In this document: positions 15,823 to 24,629 of the stretch, piece after piece
Numbering within the stretch: the stretch's first letter is position 1
Layout: the number at the start of each line of letters is the position of its first letter
Assembly: GCF_900129855.1 (NCBI RefSeq)
Contig: NZ_LT670819.1
Span: 6,076,001 to 6,140,000, forward strand
Length of the DNA: 64,000 bases
Source of the DNA: Streptomyces sp. 3214.6
GTDB lineage: Bacteria > Actinomycetota > Actinomycetes > Streptomycetales > Streptomycetaceae
Direction of reading: 5' to 3'
Position numbers and translations under genes: made by a program
Notes under the pieces: model-generated
Database searches by the model: none
What the model was told of the DNA's origin: nothing
What the model saw: only the letters and a program-made list of their open reading frames with translations

Positions 15823-17166
15823 GTGTGCGGGATCACCGAACGGGTGGAGCAAATGGAACGTAGCGAAGCGGCGGCGCCGGACGGGACCACGTCCTATCGC
15901 GCCATGACCTCCTTCACTCCGGCGGACGAGGAGCGCCGGCGCGGCGTGCGCCGGATGAAGCTCACCGCGGCCGGGCTGCTGCTGTTCGTGGCCGTGGTCT
16001 ACGTCCTCGCCGAGTGGGCCGCCCACCGGGGCGCGGGCGCCTGGGCGGGTTATGTGGCGGCGGCCGCGGAGGCGGGCATGGTGGGCGCGCTCGCCGACTG
16101 GTTCGCGGTCACCGCCCTCTTCCGGCACCCGCTGGGCCTGCCCATCCCGCACACCGCGATCATCCCGAACAAGAAGGACCAGCTGGGCGTCTCGCTGGGC
16201 GAGTTCGTCGGCGAGAACTTCCTCTCCGAGGACGTCGTACGGCAGCGGCTGCGCGCGGTCGGCATCGGCACCCGGCTGGGCTCCTGGCTCGCGGAGCCCG
16301 AGCACGCCGACCGGGTGACGGCCGAGCTGGCGACCGCGCTGCGGGGCGCGCTGACCGTGCTGCGCGACTCGGACGTGCAGGCGGTGGTGGGGGAGGCGAT
16401 CACGCGCCGGGCGGACGCCCAGGAGATCGCGCCGGGCATCGGGAAGATGCTGGAGAAGGTCGTCGCGGACGGCGGCCACCGGCGGGCCGTCGACCTGGTG
16501 GTGACCCGGGCGCACGACTGGCTGGTGCTGCACGCCGACTCGGTGATGGACGCCGTGCAGGGCGGGGCGCCGGGCTGGACCCCGCGATTCGTCGACAAGA
16601 AGGTCGGCGAACGCGTCTACAAGGAACTGCTGCGTTTCTGCGCGGAGATGCGGGACATGCCGACCCACCCGGCGCGCGGCGCCCTCGACCGCTTCCTCAG
16701 CGACTTCGCCTCCGACCTGCAGTCCGACACGGACACCCGGGCGCGGGTGGAGCGGCTCAAGGGCGAGGTGCTGGGCCGCGGCGAGGTCCAGGACCTGATC
16801 GCGTCCGCCTGGAGCGCGGTCCGCTCCATGATCGTCGCGGCGGCGGAGGACGAGCGCAGCGAGCTGCGCCTGCGCGTACGGGCCTCGCTGCTGTCCCTGG
16901 GCGCGCGGATGGCCACCGAACGCAAGGTCCAGGACAAGGTCGACAACTGGGTCGAGGGCGCGGCGGTGCACGTCGTGACGACGTACCGGCGCGAGATCAC
17001 CTCCCTGATCACCGACACGGTCGCGAGCTGGGACCCGGAGCACACGACCCGCAAGATCGAGGCCAACATCGGCCGCGACCTGCAGTTCATCCGGATCAAC
17101 GGCACAGTGGTGGGCTCGCTGGCCGGACTGGTCATCTACGCGGTGGCGCGGGGGCTGGGGGCATGA
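15823..17166 (+). CDS. DUF445 family membrane protein
   Basis: 447 residues. KLTAAGLLLFVAVVYVLAEW is the first membrane segment, then AEAGMVGALADWFAVTALFRHPLGLPIPHTAIIPNKKDQLGVSLGEFVGENFL is the DUF445 signature. A long helical middle follows, and a C-terminal segment (VVGSLAGLVIYAVARGL) probably returns to the membrane. The GTG at 15823 follows GGAAGGGA by 4 bp; an ATG at 15853 after GGTGGAG is also possible, so the start is uncertain by 10 codons. The function of the family is unknown. Confidence 0.88.
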   Translation: MCGITERVEQMERSEAAAPDGTTSYRAMTSFTPADEERRRGVRRMKLTAAGLLLFVAVVYVLAEWAAHRGAGAWAGYVAAAAEAGMVGALADWFAVTALFRHPLGLPIPHTAIIPNKKDQLGVSLGEFVGENFLSEDVVRQRLRAVGIGTRLGSWLAEPEHADRVTAELATALRGALTVLRDSDVQAVVGEAITRRADAQEIAPGIGKMLEKVVADGGHRRAVDLVVTRAHDWLVLHADSVMDAVQGGAPGWTPRFVDKKVGERVYKELLRFCAEMRDMPTHPARGALDRFLSDFASDLQSDTDTRARVERLKGEVLGRGEVQDLIASAWSAVRSMIVAAAEDERSELRLRVRASLLSLGARMATERKVQDKVDNWVEGAAVHVVTTYRREITSLITDTVASWDPEHTTRKIEANIGRDLQFIRINGTVVGSLAGLVIYAVARGLGA

Positions 17167-17285
17167 CACGGCCGGGGGTGTGACACGACCGGGGGCATGA
17201 CACGGCTGCGGGTGCGACACGGCTGAGGCCATGACACGACTGGGGGCATGAAGCGACTGCGGGCGTGACACCTCCGGTGGCGTAA
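17155..17285. repeat. Degenerate 18-bp tandem repeat
   Basis: About seven units built on GGGGGCATGACACGGCTG run between the DUF445 stop and the MFS gene. Units differ at a few positions each; because 18 is a multiple of three, all frames remain open in places. Confidence 0.75.
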
Positions 17286-17337
17286 CAGCGCTGGTGGCGG
17301 GAACCCGGCCGAGGTTCGCTCGATGGGGAGGGAGCCC

Positions 17338-18873
17338 ATGACCACCGCGCAGGCCGCAACCGGCCGTACCGTCACCACCGACATCCCCGCCCGCCTCGAC
17401 CGCCTGCCCTGGTCGCGCTGGCACTGGACGATCGTCATCGGACTGGGCACCGTGTGGATCCTGGACGGCCTGGAGGTCACGGTCGTCGGGAACATCGCCG
17501 GCCGGCTGTCGGAGCCCGGCAGCGGCCTGCCGATCACCTCCGGCCAGGTCACCGGCATCGCGGCCGCGCTGTACGTGGCGGGCGCCTGCGCCGGCGCCCT
17601 CTTCTGGGGCCGGCTGACCGACAAGTGGGGCCGCAAGAACCTGTTCATGATCACCCTGGCGGTCTATCTGGCCGCCACTGCCCTGACCGCCGTCTCCTTC
17701 GACACCTGGTGGTTCCTGCTCTTCCGCTTCCTCACCGGCTTCGGCATCGGCGGCGAGTACGCGGCCATCAACTCCGCGATCGACGAGCTGATCCCGGCGC
17801 AGTACCGCGGGCGCGTGGACCTGATCATCAACGGCAGCTTCTGGCTGGGCGCGGTCGCCGGTTCGCTGCTGTCGATCGTCGCGCTGAACACGGACGTCTT
17901 CGCGGCGGACGTGGGCTGGCGGCTGACGTTCGCGCTGGGCGCCGTCCTCGCCCTGGTGATCCTCCTCGTACGACGGCACGTCCCGGAGAGCCCGCGCTGG
18001 TTGCTGATCCACGGTCGGGACCGGGAGGCGGAGGAGATCGTGACGTCGATCGAACGGCGCGTCGAGGCCGAACGGGAGGCTCCCCTGGCCCGCCCGGAGG
18101 GCGAGCTCACGATCCATCAGCGCCGCAGCGTCTCCTTCGTCGAGATCGGCCGCACGGTGTTCTCCGACTACCGGCGCCGCTCGATCCTCGGCTTCGCCCT
18201 CTTCATCGGCCAGGCCTTCCTCTACAACGCGATCACCTTCGGCTTCGGCGCGATCCTGACGACGTTCTTCGACGTGCCGAGCGGCAACACGGGCTACTAC
18301 TTCGCCGTCATCGCGATCGGCAACTTCTGCGGCCCGCTGCTGCTGGGCAGGCTGTTCGACACGGTCGGCCGCAGGGTGATGATCGCGTCGACGTACCTTC
18401 TCTCCGGCCTGCTGCTGTTCGCCACGGCCTGGCTGTTCGACCGGGGCTCGCTGACCGCGACCACGATGACGGCCTGCTGGTGCGCGGTGCTGTTCTTCGC
18501 GTCGGCCGGCGCCTCCAGCGCCTACCTCACGGTCTCCGAGGTCTTCCCGATGGAGACCCGCGCGATGTCCATCGCCTTCTTCTACGCCCTCGGCACCGCC
18601 GCCGGCGGCATCAGCGGCCCCCTGCTGTTCGCCGACCTCACCAGCACGGGCAGGGTCGGCGACACCGTCCTGGCCTTCTGTATCGGCGCGACCCTGATGT
18701 GCGCGGCGGGACTGGTGGCGGCGTTCCTGGCGGTGAACGCCGAACGCCGCTCCCTGGAGGACATCGCCCGCCCCCTGACCGCGGCGGCGACCAAGGCCCG
18801 CAAGGCGGCGAAGCCGACGACACCGGGCGGCCCGGGACCGTCCGGCCCGCAGCCGCGGAAGGCCACAGCTTGA
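17338..18873 (+). CDS. MFS transporter, metabolite:proton symporter type
   Basis: 511-residue 12-helix permease. WTIVIGLGTVWILDGLEVTVVGNIAG opens helix 1, RLTDKWGRKN is the loop 2-3 signature, and RFLTGFGIGGEYAAINSAIDELIPAQYRGR matches the sugar/aromatic acid porter branch. PESPRWLLIHGRDREAEEIV follows helix 6, and LFDTVGRRVM is the loop 8-9 copy of the first motif. The ATG at 17338 is chosen because GGGGAGGGAG lies 4-13 bp upstream. It probably imports a small metabolite. The substrate cannot be assigned. Confidence 0.9.
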   Translation: MTTAQAATGRTVTTDIPARLDRLPWSRWHWTIVIGLGTVWILDGLEVTVVGNIAGRLSEPGSGLPITSGQVTGIAAALYVAGACAGALFWGRLTDKWGRKNLFMITLAVYLAATALTAVSFDTWWFLLFRFLTGFGIGGEYAAINSAIDELIPAQYRGRVDLIINGSFWLGAVAGSLLSIVALNTDVFAADVGWRLTFALGAVLALVILLVRRHVPESPRWLLIHGRDREAEEIVTSIERRVEAEREAPLARPEGELTIHQRRSVSFVEIGRTVFSDYRRRSILGFALFIGQAFLYNAITFGFGAILTTFFDVPSGNTGYYFAVIAIGNFCGPLLLGRLFDTVGRRVMIASTYLLSGLLLFATAWLFDRGSLTATTMTACWCAVLFFASAGASSAYLTVSEVFPMETRAMSIAFFYALGTAAGGISGPLLFADLTSTGRVGDTVLAFCIGATLMCAAGLVAAFLAVNAERRSLEDIARPLTAAATKARKAAKPTTPGGPGPSGPQPRKATA

Positions 18874-18915
18874 GCAGCCCGTGGTCCGTCCGGTTCCTCG
18901 ACCCGGGAGGGTTCT

Positions 18916-20427
18916 CTACTCCGTCCCGCCCCGGGTGCGGCCGCGGCGGCGCAGCAGCAGGAGGCCGCCGGCCAGGGCGGTGAGGCCGGTGGTGGCGGTC
19001 CAGGCGACGACGTCGGTGGAGCCGGTGGCGGCGAGGTCGCCGTGCCCTCCGGCGGCGGACGCCGCGTTGGCCGGGGTCGGCGAAGGGGACCCGGACGCGG
19101 ACGGGGCGGACCCGGATGCGGAGCGGGCGGACCCGGGTGCGGACGGGGCGGCCGAGGCGCCGCTCGACGCCGGGGTGTCCGCGGCGTTCGTCGTCGATCT
19201 GTCCCGGGTGAACGCCAGGGTGCCGAAGCCGAGTTGGTCGTAGCCGCCGCTGTTGGGGCCGTAGTCCCCGCCGCCGCCCTCGGGCGCGGCCTTGGCGGCG
19301 ATCCGGGTGAGGTAGGGGGCGGACAGTCCCCGGCGCTTGGTGTAGTGGTTGGCGATCATCGCCCAGATCGGCCGGGTCATCGCCGGGTCGACGCCCGCCG
19401 CGTCCGAGGCGGTCTCCTTGCCGGACCAGCCCCCGATCGCCCCCTTCCTGCGGGTGTTGGCGGTGTAGGCGACGTCGCCGCCGAGGCTCCACTTGGCCAC
19501 GTACTGGGCGCCCTTGAGGAAGCGGCTGTCGTCGTAGCCGTAGAGGTCGATGCCCTGGTTCCAGGCCATCTCGCAGAACGTGCCCATCAGGCCGACGCCG
19601 AGCAGCGCGTGCCCCTGGTCGCGGCCGGCCTCCAGCCACTCGGCGAGGCCGTCGTCGTGCACGACGGGGATCGCGTTCCTGACGGCGCCGAGCCCCGCGC
19701 CGCTCTTGAAGTACTCGACGGCCCGCTCCACCTGGGCGCGGTCGTCGCAGAAGATGCCGGTGGCCAGGACGCAGGCCATGGCTGTGAGGTCCCAGTTGGG
19801 CCAGTAGTTGGTGATGACGGCACCGTTGTGGTGGGTCAGGAAGTCCTCGCTGAGCGGGGAGAAGACGGTGGTCAGCATCTTCTGGAAGCGTTCGAGTTCG
19901 AATCCGTCGTGGTCGCGGACGAGTTCGGCCGCGTTGGCGAACTGGTAGCCGTACAGCCCGGCCGCGAGAAACCGGTCCGCGGAGCCCTGCAGCGACGTCA
20001 GCTTCGCCGACCAGGCGTTGAGGATCGCGACGGCCGTGTCGGCGTACGCGCTGTCCCCGCCGACGTGGAAACGCAGACCGTTCTGGTAGGCGGCGTGGAT
20101 GTCGTTGTAGAGGACCGTGTAGTTCTGCGGCGAGCCCGCGCCCCGGTACACGGTCGCCTGCGGGTTGGCCGTCCAGCCGCTCTGCGCATGCCGGTTGGCG
20201 GTGAGCCTGGCGTACCCGGCCGTGTAGGGCGCGGCGCCGGCCTTCACCTTCGCGGCCATGCGCGCCAGGTCGGCGCCGGTGTGCAGCAGGCCGGGGTGCC
20301 CGTAGCCCGCCGCGGACGCAGGCGGTGCCGCGGTGACACCGATGGCGGTCGCACCGGCGGCCACACCCGCGGCCTTCAGCATGCTCCGGCGGCTGACGCT
20401 GATCTGTCGAGGTCGAGTCAGGTGCAT
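18916..20427 (-). CDS. Alginate-lyase-family protein, Tat-exported, with sortase E tail
   Basis: 503 residues. SRRSMLKAAGVAAGATAIGVTAAPPASA is a Tat signal (twin Arg, then hydrophobic segment and AxA site). The body (HPGLLHTGADLARMAAKV, YNDIHAAYQNGLRFHV, NYWPNWDLTAMACVLATGIFCDD, YFKSGAGLGAVRNAIPVVHDDGLAEWLEAGRDQGHALLGVG) matches the alpha-barrel alginate lyase family with its N-W and H-Q-G residues. From about residue 400 a Ser/Ala/Pro spacer leads to LAATGS, a hydrophobic segment and RRRGR, the layout of a class E sortase substrate (LAxTG). It is therefore probably exported folded and then linked to the cell wall. The actual polysaccharide substrate is unknown. Confidence 0.88.
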   Translation of the reverse strand: MHLTRPRQISVSRRSMLKAAGVAAGATAIGVTAAPPASAAGYGHPGLLHTGADLARMAAKVKAGAAPYTAGYARLTANRHAQSGWTANPQATVYRGAGSPQNYTVLYNDIHAAYQNGLRFHVGGDSAYADTAVAILNAWSAKLTSLQGSADRFLAAGLYGYQFANAAELVRDHDGFELERFQKMLTTVFSPLSEDFLTHHNGAVITNYWPNWDLTAMACVLATGIFCDDRAQVERAVEYFKSGAGLGAVRNAIPVVHDDGLAEWLEAGRDQGHALLGVGLMGTFCEMAWNQGIDLYGYDDSRFLKGAQYVAKWSLGGDVAYTANTRRKGAIGGWSGKETASDAAGVDPAMTRPIWAMIANHYTKRRGLSAPYLTRIAAKAAPEGGGGDYGPNSGGYDQLGFGTLAFTRDRSTTNAADTPASSGASAAPSAPGSARSASGSAPSASGSPSPTPANAASAAGGHGDLAATGSTDVVAWTATTGLTALAGGLLLLRRRGRTRGGTE

Positions 20428-20485
20428 GCGCGGGAGACGGACGGGGGCGGGGCCGATAACGAAAACCGGGCCGCCTTCGCCCGGC

Positions 20486-20935
20486 CTACGCTCCGGTCGT
20501 CGACCCCGGCCGGACGATCATCAAGACCGTCACCGTGGCCCACAGCAGGTTGAACACCCCGGTGAACATGGCGAGTTGGACGGTCGTCTCCCGCGCGCCC
20601 TGCCCCTCGACGAGCACCTCCTGCCGGGGCAGGACGAGGACCAGCAGCACACCCGCGGCCAGCACGGTCAGCACCATCGACACGATGAGCCAGGCATCGC
20701 CCATCACCCCCATCGCGCTCGCCGTCGCGAACCCGAAGACGGGGACGGCGATGCCGACGGCCGCGTACACCTGGCAGATGCGGTGCAGCAGCCGCACGGT
20801 CTCGCTCGCCCGCGCGTCGTCCGGCGCGGCCAGGGCGCGGCGGGCGGCGGGCGGGAACATGCTGGCGGCGACGGTGACGGGCCCGATCGCGACGATCGCG
20901 GCGAGGACATGGACAGCGAGGAGGAACTTGGTCAC
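20486..20935 (-). CDS. DUF2269 family integral membrane protein
   Basis: 149 residues with four membrane segments. KFLLAVHVLAAIVAIGPVTVAASMFP carries the family's conserved His in the first helix, and RICQVYAAVGIAVPVFGFATA and the last helix (LAMFTGVFNLLWATVTVLMIV) fit DUF2269. It is divergent from the GlxA-type regulator, with about 116 bp between starts. The function is unknown. Confidence 0.85.
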   Translation of the reverse strand: MTKFLLAVHVLAAIVAIGPVTVAASMFPPAARRALAAPDDARASETVRLLHRICQVYAAVGIAVPVFGFATASAMGVMGDAWLIVSMVLTVLAAGVLLVLVLPRQEVLVEGQGARETTVQLAMFTGVFNLLWATVTVLMIVRPGSTTGA

Positions 20936-21051
20936 GGCCCGACGCTAAGCAGCGCGAGGATCTTGCGGAAGTGGCGGAAATGCCAGAGGGCAACGGGTTT
21001 CCGCCAGGACCCGGGGGTGGCGGTAATCCGTCGTATGGGTACGGTTTTGCC

Positions 21052-22098
21052 ATGCATACCGTCGCCGTACTGGCCCTGGACGGGGTCATTCCGTTCGATC
21101 TGTCCGCCCCGATCGACACCTTCGGCTGGGCGCGGCTGCCCGACGGGCGGGAGGCGTACCGGGTGCGGGTCTGTTCGCCGTCCGCCTCGGGGGAGGTGAG
21201 CGCGGGGGCGTTCACGGTGCGCGCGCCGTACGGGCTCCAGGCGCTGGCCGAGGCGGACACGATCATCCTGCCCGGAGTGGACGACCCGCCGGAGGTGCTG
21301 CCGGACGGCGTCGCGGAGGCGCTGCGGGACGCGGCGGCGAACGGCACGCGGATCGCCTCGGTCTGCGTCGGGGCGTTCCTGTTCGCCGCGACGGGCCTGC
21401 TCGACGGGCTGCGCGTGACGACGCACTGGTGCGCGGCGCGGGACCTCGCCGAGCGCCACCCGAAGGTGACGGTCGACCCGAACGTCCTCTACGTCGACAA
21501 CGGCCAGTTCCTCACCTCGGCGGGCGCGGCGGCGGCACTGGACATGTGCCTGCACATGATCCGCCACGACTACGGCTCGGCGATCGCCGCGCAGGCGGCC
21601 CGGATGTCGGTCATGCCCCTCGAACGGGAGGGCGGCCAGGCCCAGTTCATCGTCCAGGATCTGGCGCCCGCGCCCGCCGGGGCGACCCTCGAACCCCTGC
21701 TGACCTGGCTGGAGGACAACTGCGGCAGCGATCTGACGCTGGACCGGATCGCCGGGCAGGCCGGCCTGAGCACCCGCACCCTCAACCGCCGCTTCCGCGA
21801 ACAGACCGGCACGACACCGCTGCGCTGGCTGCACCGGGCGCGGGTGCGGCACGCGCAGTACCTGCTGGAGTCGACGGCGTACCCGGTCGAACGGATCGCC
21901 GCCCAGGCGGGGTTCGGCTCCCCGACGGCGTTCCGGGAACGCTTCCGGAGCGTGGTGGGCACGAGCCCGCAGGGCTATCGGCGGGCGTTCCGGTCGAGGA
22001 CGGGGGCTGCGGCCGGGGGCAGGGCGGGGCGGGCGGCGGAGGCGGCGATGTCCGCGGGTCCGGGTCCGACCCCTCCGTACCCGTCGCACTCCTCCTGA
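21052..22098 (+). CDS. GlxA-family AraC-type transcriptional regulator
   Basis: 348 residues. The N-terminal DJ-1/PfpI-like sensor domain begins MHTVAVLALDGVIPFDLSAPIDTFG and has IASVCVGAFLFAATGLLDGLRVTTHWC, with Cys in the nucleophile-elbow position. The C-terminal AraC domain has both helix-turn-helix units (LTLDRIAGQAGLSTRTLNRRFREQTG and YPVERIAAQAGFGSPTAFRERFRSVVGTSPQGYRRAF). The ATG at 21052 fits the domain start; the in-frame upstream codons are Gly/Pro rich and unlike the family. It probably controls itself or the divergent DUF2269 gene. The ligand is unknown. Confidence 0.92.
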   Translation: MHTVAVLALDGVIPFDLSAPIDTFGWARLPDGREAYRVRVCSPSASGEVSAGAFTVRAPYGLQALAEADTIILPGVDDPPEVLPDGVAEALRDAAANGTRIASVCVGAFLFAATGLLDGLRVTTHWCAARDLAERHPKVTVDPNVLYVDNGQFLTSAGAAAALDMCLHMIRHDYGSAIAAQAARMSVMPLEREGGQAQFIVQDLAPAPAGATLEPLLTWLEDNCGSDLTLDRIAGQAGLSTRTLNRRFREQTGTTPLRWLHRARVRHAQYLLESTAYPVERIAAQAGFGSPTAFRERFRSVVGTSPQGYRRAFRSRTGAAAGGRAGRAAEAAMSAGPGPTPPYPSHSS

Positions 22099-22116
22099 AG
22101 CCGGCCGCTGCCGCGC

Positions 22117-22458
22117 TTAGGACAGGCCCTGAGCGTGCCGGTCCGCCACCGCCCACGACGCGTGCGCGACCGCGCCCGCCACCCCGAACACCGACGGCCA
22201 GGCGCCCACCTTCTTCGCCAGCGGATGCGACCCCGCGAAAGCGGCCACGTACGCCGCCGTCAACGCGCCCGCGGCCTTCCCGCCGGCCTGCCGCCGCCAC
22301 TGCTGCGCGGCCGCGGCCCCCGCGGCGGCGAGGACGACCCCGCCGAGCTGCCGCTTCTTCGTCCACCGGGCCACACCGAACCCGCCGACCAGCCCACCCG
22401 CGGCGATCGCCGCACTGGGGATCTTGGCCGTCTTGGCCGTCTTCGCCGTCTTCGCCAT
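22117..22458 (-). CDS. Small hypothetical membrane-associated protein
   Basis: 113 residues, starting with four AKT/AKI repeats (MAKTAKTAKTAKIP) encoded by 9-bp DNA repeats. Two or three weak hydrophobic segments follow (AIAAGGLVGGFGVA, GGVVLAAAGAAAA, WPSVFGVAGAVAHASW). It is convergent with the AraC-type regulator. I do not recognise a family; similar short Ala/Gly-rich proteins are common in Streptomyces. The length of the repeat may vary between strains. Confidence 0.65.
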   Translation of the reverse strand: MAKTAKTAKTAKIPSAAIAAGGLVGGFGVARWTKKRQLGGVVLAAAGAAAAQQWRRQAGGKAAGALTAAYVAAFAGSHPLAKKVGAWPSVFGVAGAVAHASWAVADRHAQGLS

Positions 22459-22524
22459 GTCCGCCTGCCTCCCATTTCCGTCGCCCCGAGGCTAACCGGC
22501 GGGCCCGTCGAGCCGACCTCCGGG

Positions 22525-22582
22525 CTATACAGGAGGGGATATACAGGAGGGGATACACAGGAGGGGCCGCACAGGAGACCAA
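22525..22582. repeat. Tandem 14-bp repeats with SD-like core
   Basis: Units such as TACAGGAGGGGATA are repeated about three and a half times (TATACAGGAGGGGA, TATACAGGAGGGGA, TACACAGGAGGGGC, CGCACAGGAG). Each copy contains AGGAGGGG, a strong Shine-Dalgarno core, but the array ends about 40 bp before the start of the hydrolase gene. Confidence 0.7.
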
Positions 22583-22623
22583 GCCAGCCGCGCCAGAAAC
22601 CCACCCCAGGACGGACCCCCGAC

Positions 22624-23997
22624 GTGACGCCCGCCACCCTCACCACACCCGACGGAATCCACCTCTCGTACCGCGACGAGACCCCTCCCCCCCCCGCGAC
22701 GGCGCCCCCGGTCCTGCTCCTGCACGGACTGGCGGGCCACCTGGGCGAATGGGACGACCTGACCGCCCGTCTCCTCGCCGACGGCCACCGCGTGGTGAGA
22801 TACGACGCCCGAGGCCACGGCGCGAGCACCCGCACCCCGGCCGACATGACGAGAGCGGCCGCGGTACGGGACGCCGTAGCGCTCCTGGACGGGCTCGACC
22901 TCCCCCCGGCGATCCTCCTCGGCCAGTCCCTGGGCGGCCTGACGGCCCTGCTGACGGCGGCAGCGCACCCGTCCCGCGTCAGCTCCCTGATCCTGGTGGA
23001 GGCGGGCCCGGCGGGCGGCGACCCGGAACTGCCCGAGCAGATAGGGAGCTGGCTGGACAGCTGGCCGACACCGTTCCCGACCTTCGAACAGGCCGTCGCC
23101 TTCCTCGGCCACGAGGCCTGGGCGAGAGGCCTGGACTGGCGACTGGACGGCAGCGGAACGGGCGGCAGCGGGACCGGCGGCAGCGGGACGGGCGGGGGCG
23201 GGTACGCCCGCGTCGACCGCGACACGATGGTCGCGGCGGTGACGGAACTCGCCGCGCGGGATTACTGGGAGGAGTGGTCCCGGGTGACCTGCCCCACCCT
23301 GGTGGTCCGGGGCGAGAACGGCGCGATGCCGGCCGAGGAACAACGCCGGATGCAGACCCGCCGCCCCGCCGACACCCACATCACGGTGATCCCGGACGCC
23401 TCCCACGACGTCCACCTGGACCGCCCGCAGGCCCTGCACGAGGCGGTGACGACCTTCCTGGGCGCTGTCCCCGAACTCCCTGAACCCGAACCCGAACCCG
23501 AACCCGAACCCGCCGAACCCCCGGAACACGCGAGGTTCGCCGAGTACCTGCGCGCCCTCGACCGGATCCCGCCCGCTGAGGAGGCGACCTTGGTCCGTCG
23601 CATCCTCACCGACCCGGACCGCCAGATGGCCCGCGCGGCGGTGCTCCGGCACCTGGACCGCAGGGCGGCGACGCTCCACCGCTGCGACGACGCGACCTGG
23701 CAGACCTGGACGGATCCGCTGGCCGAGGTCGTACGGGACGACCCCTTCCTCACCGCCCGCCTCCAGGAGTGGACCGTCCTCCACACCGTCACCGCCAACC
23801 CCTCCTGGAACCAGGCGACGGCCGGGGCCCTGCTCACCGCCTCCGACTGGCTGCAACGCAGACTCACGCAGACCCCGGGCGTCCCGGCCCCCGCCCTCGC
23901 CTTCCTGGCCGAGCACGGCCGCACGAGGCGAGTCCGCGCGGCTGCGGCTGCGGCTGCGGCTGCCGCGGCTGCGGCGAGGCGCACAGGCCCTGCCTAG
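22624..23997 (+). CDS. Alpha/beta hydrolase fused to a helical C-terminal domain
   Basis: 457 residues. Residues 1-285 are an alpha/beta hydrolase with oxyanion HGLAGH, nucleophile elbow GQSLGG (Ser102), acid residue region VVRGENG and catalytic His in PDASHDVHLDRP. A flexible GSGTGG triplet repeat lies in the cap region. A PEPEPEPEPEP linker then joins a helical domain of about 140 residues (FAEYLRALDRIPPAEEATLVRRILTDPDRQMARAAVLRHLDRRA) that I do not recognise. The protein ends in a poly-Ala run. GTG start at 22624; no good SD sits immediately before it. Its stop shares the CTAG palindrome with the stop of the convergent next gene. It is probably an intracellular esterase-like enzyme of unknown substrate. 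Confidence 0.82.
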   Translation: MTPATLTTPDGIHLSYRDETPPPPATAPPVLLLHGLAGHLGEWDDLTARLLADGHRVVRYDARGHGASTRTPADMTRAAAVRDAVALLDGLDLPPAILLGQSLGGLTALLTAAAHPSRVSSLILVEAGPAGGDPELPEQIGSWLDSWPTPFPTFEQAVAFLGHEAWARGLDWRLDGSGTGGSGTGGSGTGGGGYARVDRDTMVAAVTELAARDYWEEWSRVTCPTLVVRGENGAMPAEEQRRMQTRRPADTHITVIPDASHDVHLDRPQALHEAVTTFLGAVPELPEPEPEPEPEPAEPPEHARFAEYLRALDRIPPAEEATLVRRILTDPDRQMARAAVLRHLDRRAATLHRCDDATWQTWTDPLAEVVRDDPFLTARLQEWTVLHTVTANPSWNQATAGALLTASDWLQRRLTQTPGVPAPALAFLAEHGRTRRVRAAAAAAAAAAAAARRTGPA

Positions 23998-24416
23998 TAC
24001 CAGCCGGTGCAGGTGATCGCCGTGTTGTAGCCGGAGTCGCCGCAGGCCCGCATCAGCTTGCCGTTCGAGTCACGCCAGGCTTCGGTGTGAACGCTGGTGC
24101 CGGCGGCGATCTCCCGCCAGCCCAGCTGCGGCTCCCAGGTGCGGCCGCCGTCGCTGCTGCGGTCCACCCAGACGTGCATGCCGGGAGAGCCGTTGGTGAC
24201 ACGGCCCCAGGCACAGGTGTTGGTCCCGGAGCCGTTGTACCTCAGCTCGAAGAGCTGGCCCCTGGCCCCGGTCGCCGAGCGGGCGGTCCCGGACACCGTG
24301 TTGGTGTTGCAGCCGTCCGCGGCGCTGGCGGTGGTGGCGGCTCCGGACATGGCCAGCAGCCCTGTGGTCATCGCCAACGCCGAGAACGTGGCCGCGACCT
24401 TCTTGTTCATGCGCAT
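23994..24416 (-). CDS. Small secreted protein, DUF2690-like
   Basis: 140 residues. MRMNKKVAATFSALAMTTGLLAMSGAATTASA is a Sec signal peptide with an AxA cleavage site. The mature protein has four cysteines (DGCNTN, TNTCAW, RACGDS, ITCTGW) and the pattern ELRYNGSGTNTCAWGRVTN, which resembles DUF2690 extracellular proteins. It is therefore probably disulfide-bonded and released. The stop codon overlaps that of the convergent hydrolase by 4 bp. The function is unknown. Confidence 0.8.
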   Translation of the reverse strand: MRMNKKVAATFSALAMTTGLLAMSGAATTASAADGCNTNTVSGTARSATGARGQLFELRYNGSGTNTCAWGRVTNGSPGMHVWVDRSSDGGRTWEPQLGWREIAAGTSVHTEAWRDSNGKLMRACGDSGYNTAITCTGWY

Positions 24417-24629
24417 CGTCTTCTGTCCCCCTTGAAAGCCCTGAGGCTCCTGTGGTCGATGGCTGAAGTCTCGGCCGCGGGAGCGCGGCGCGACCACCCT
24501 GAACAACAGAGGTTGACGCGCACACAACGCCCCTGCTAGGCGCTCCGCCGGACGTGCGGTGCTTCCTTCGAGATCGCGCCACAAGCCCCGCCCCCCTCGG
24601 GCTCCCCCCCTCGGGCTACCCCCCTCGGC

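Noticed and set aside
17132..17359. Small Cys/Pro-rich minus-strand protein
   Set aside because: It is a translation of the 18-bp tandem repeat, has no plausible SD and no known family.
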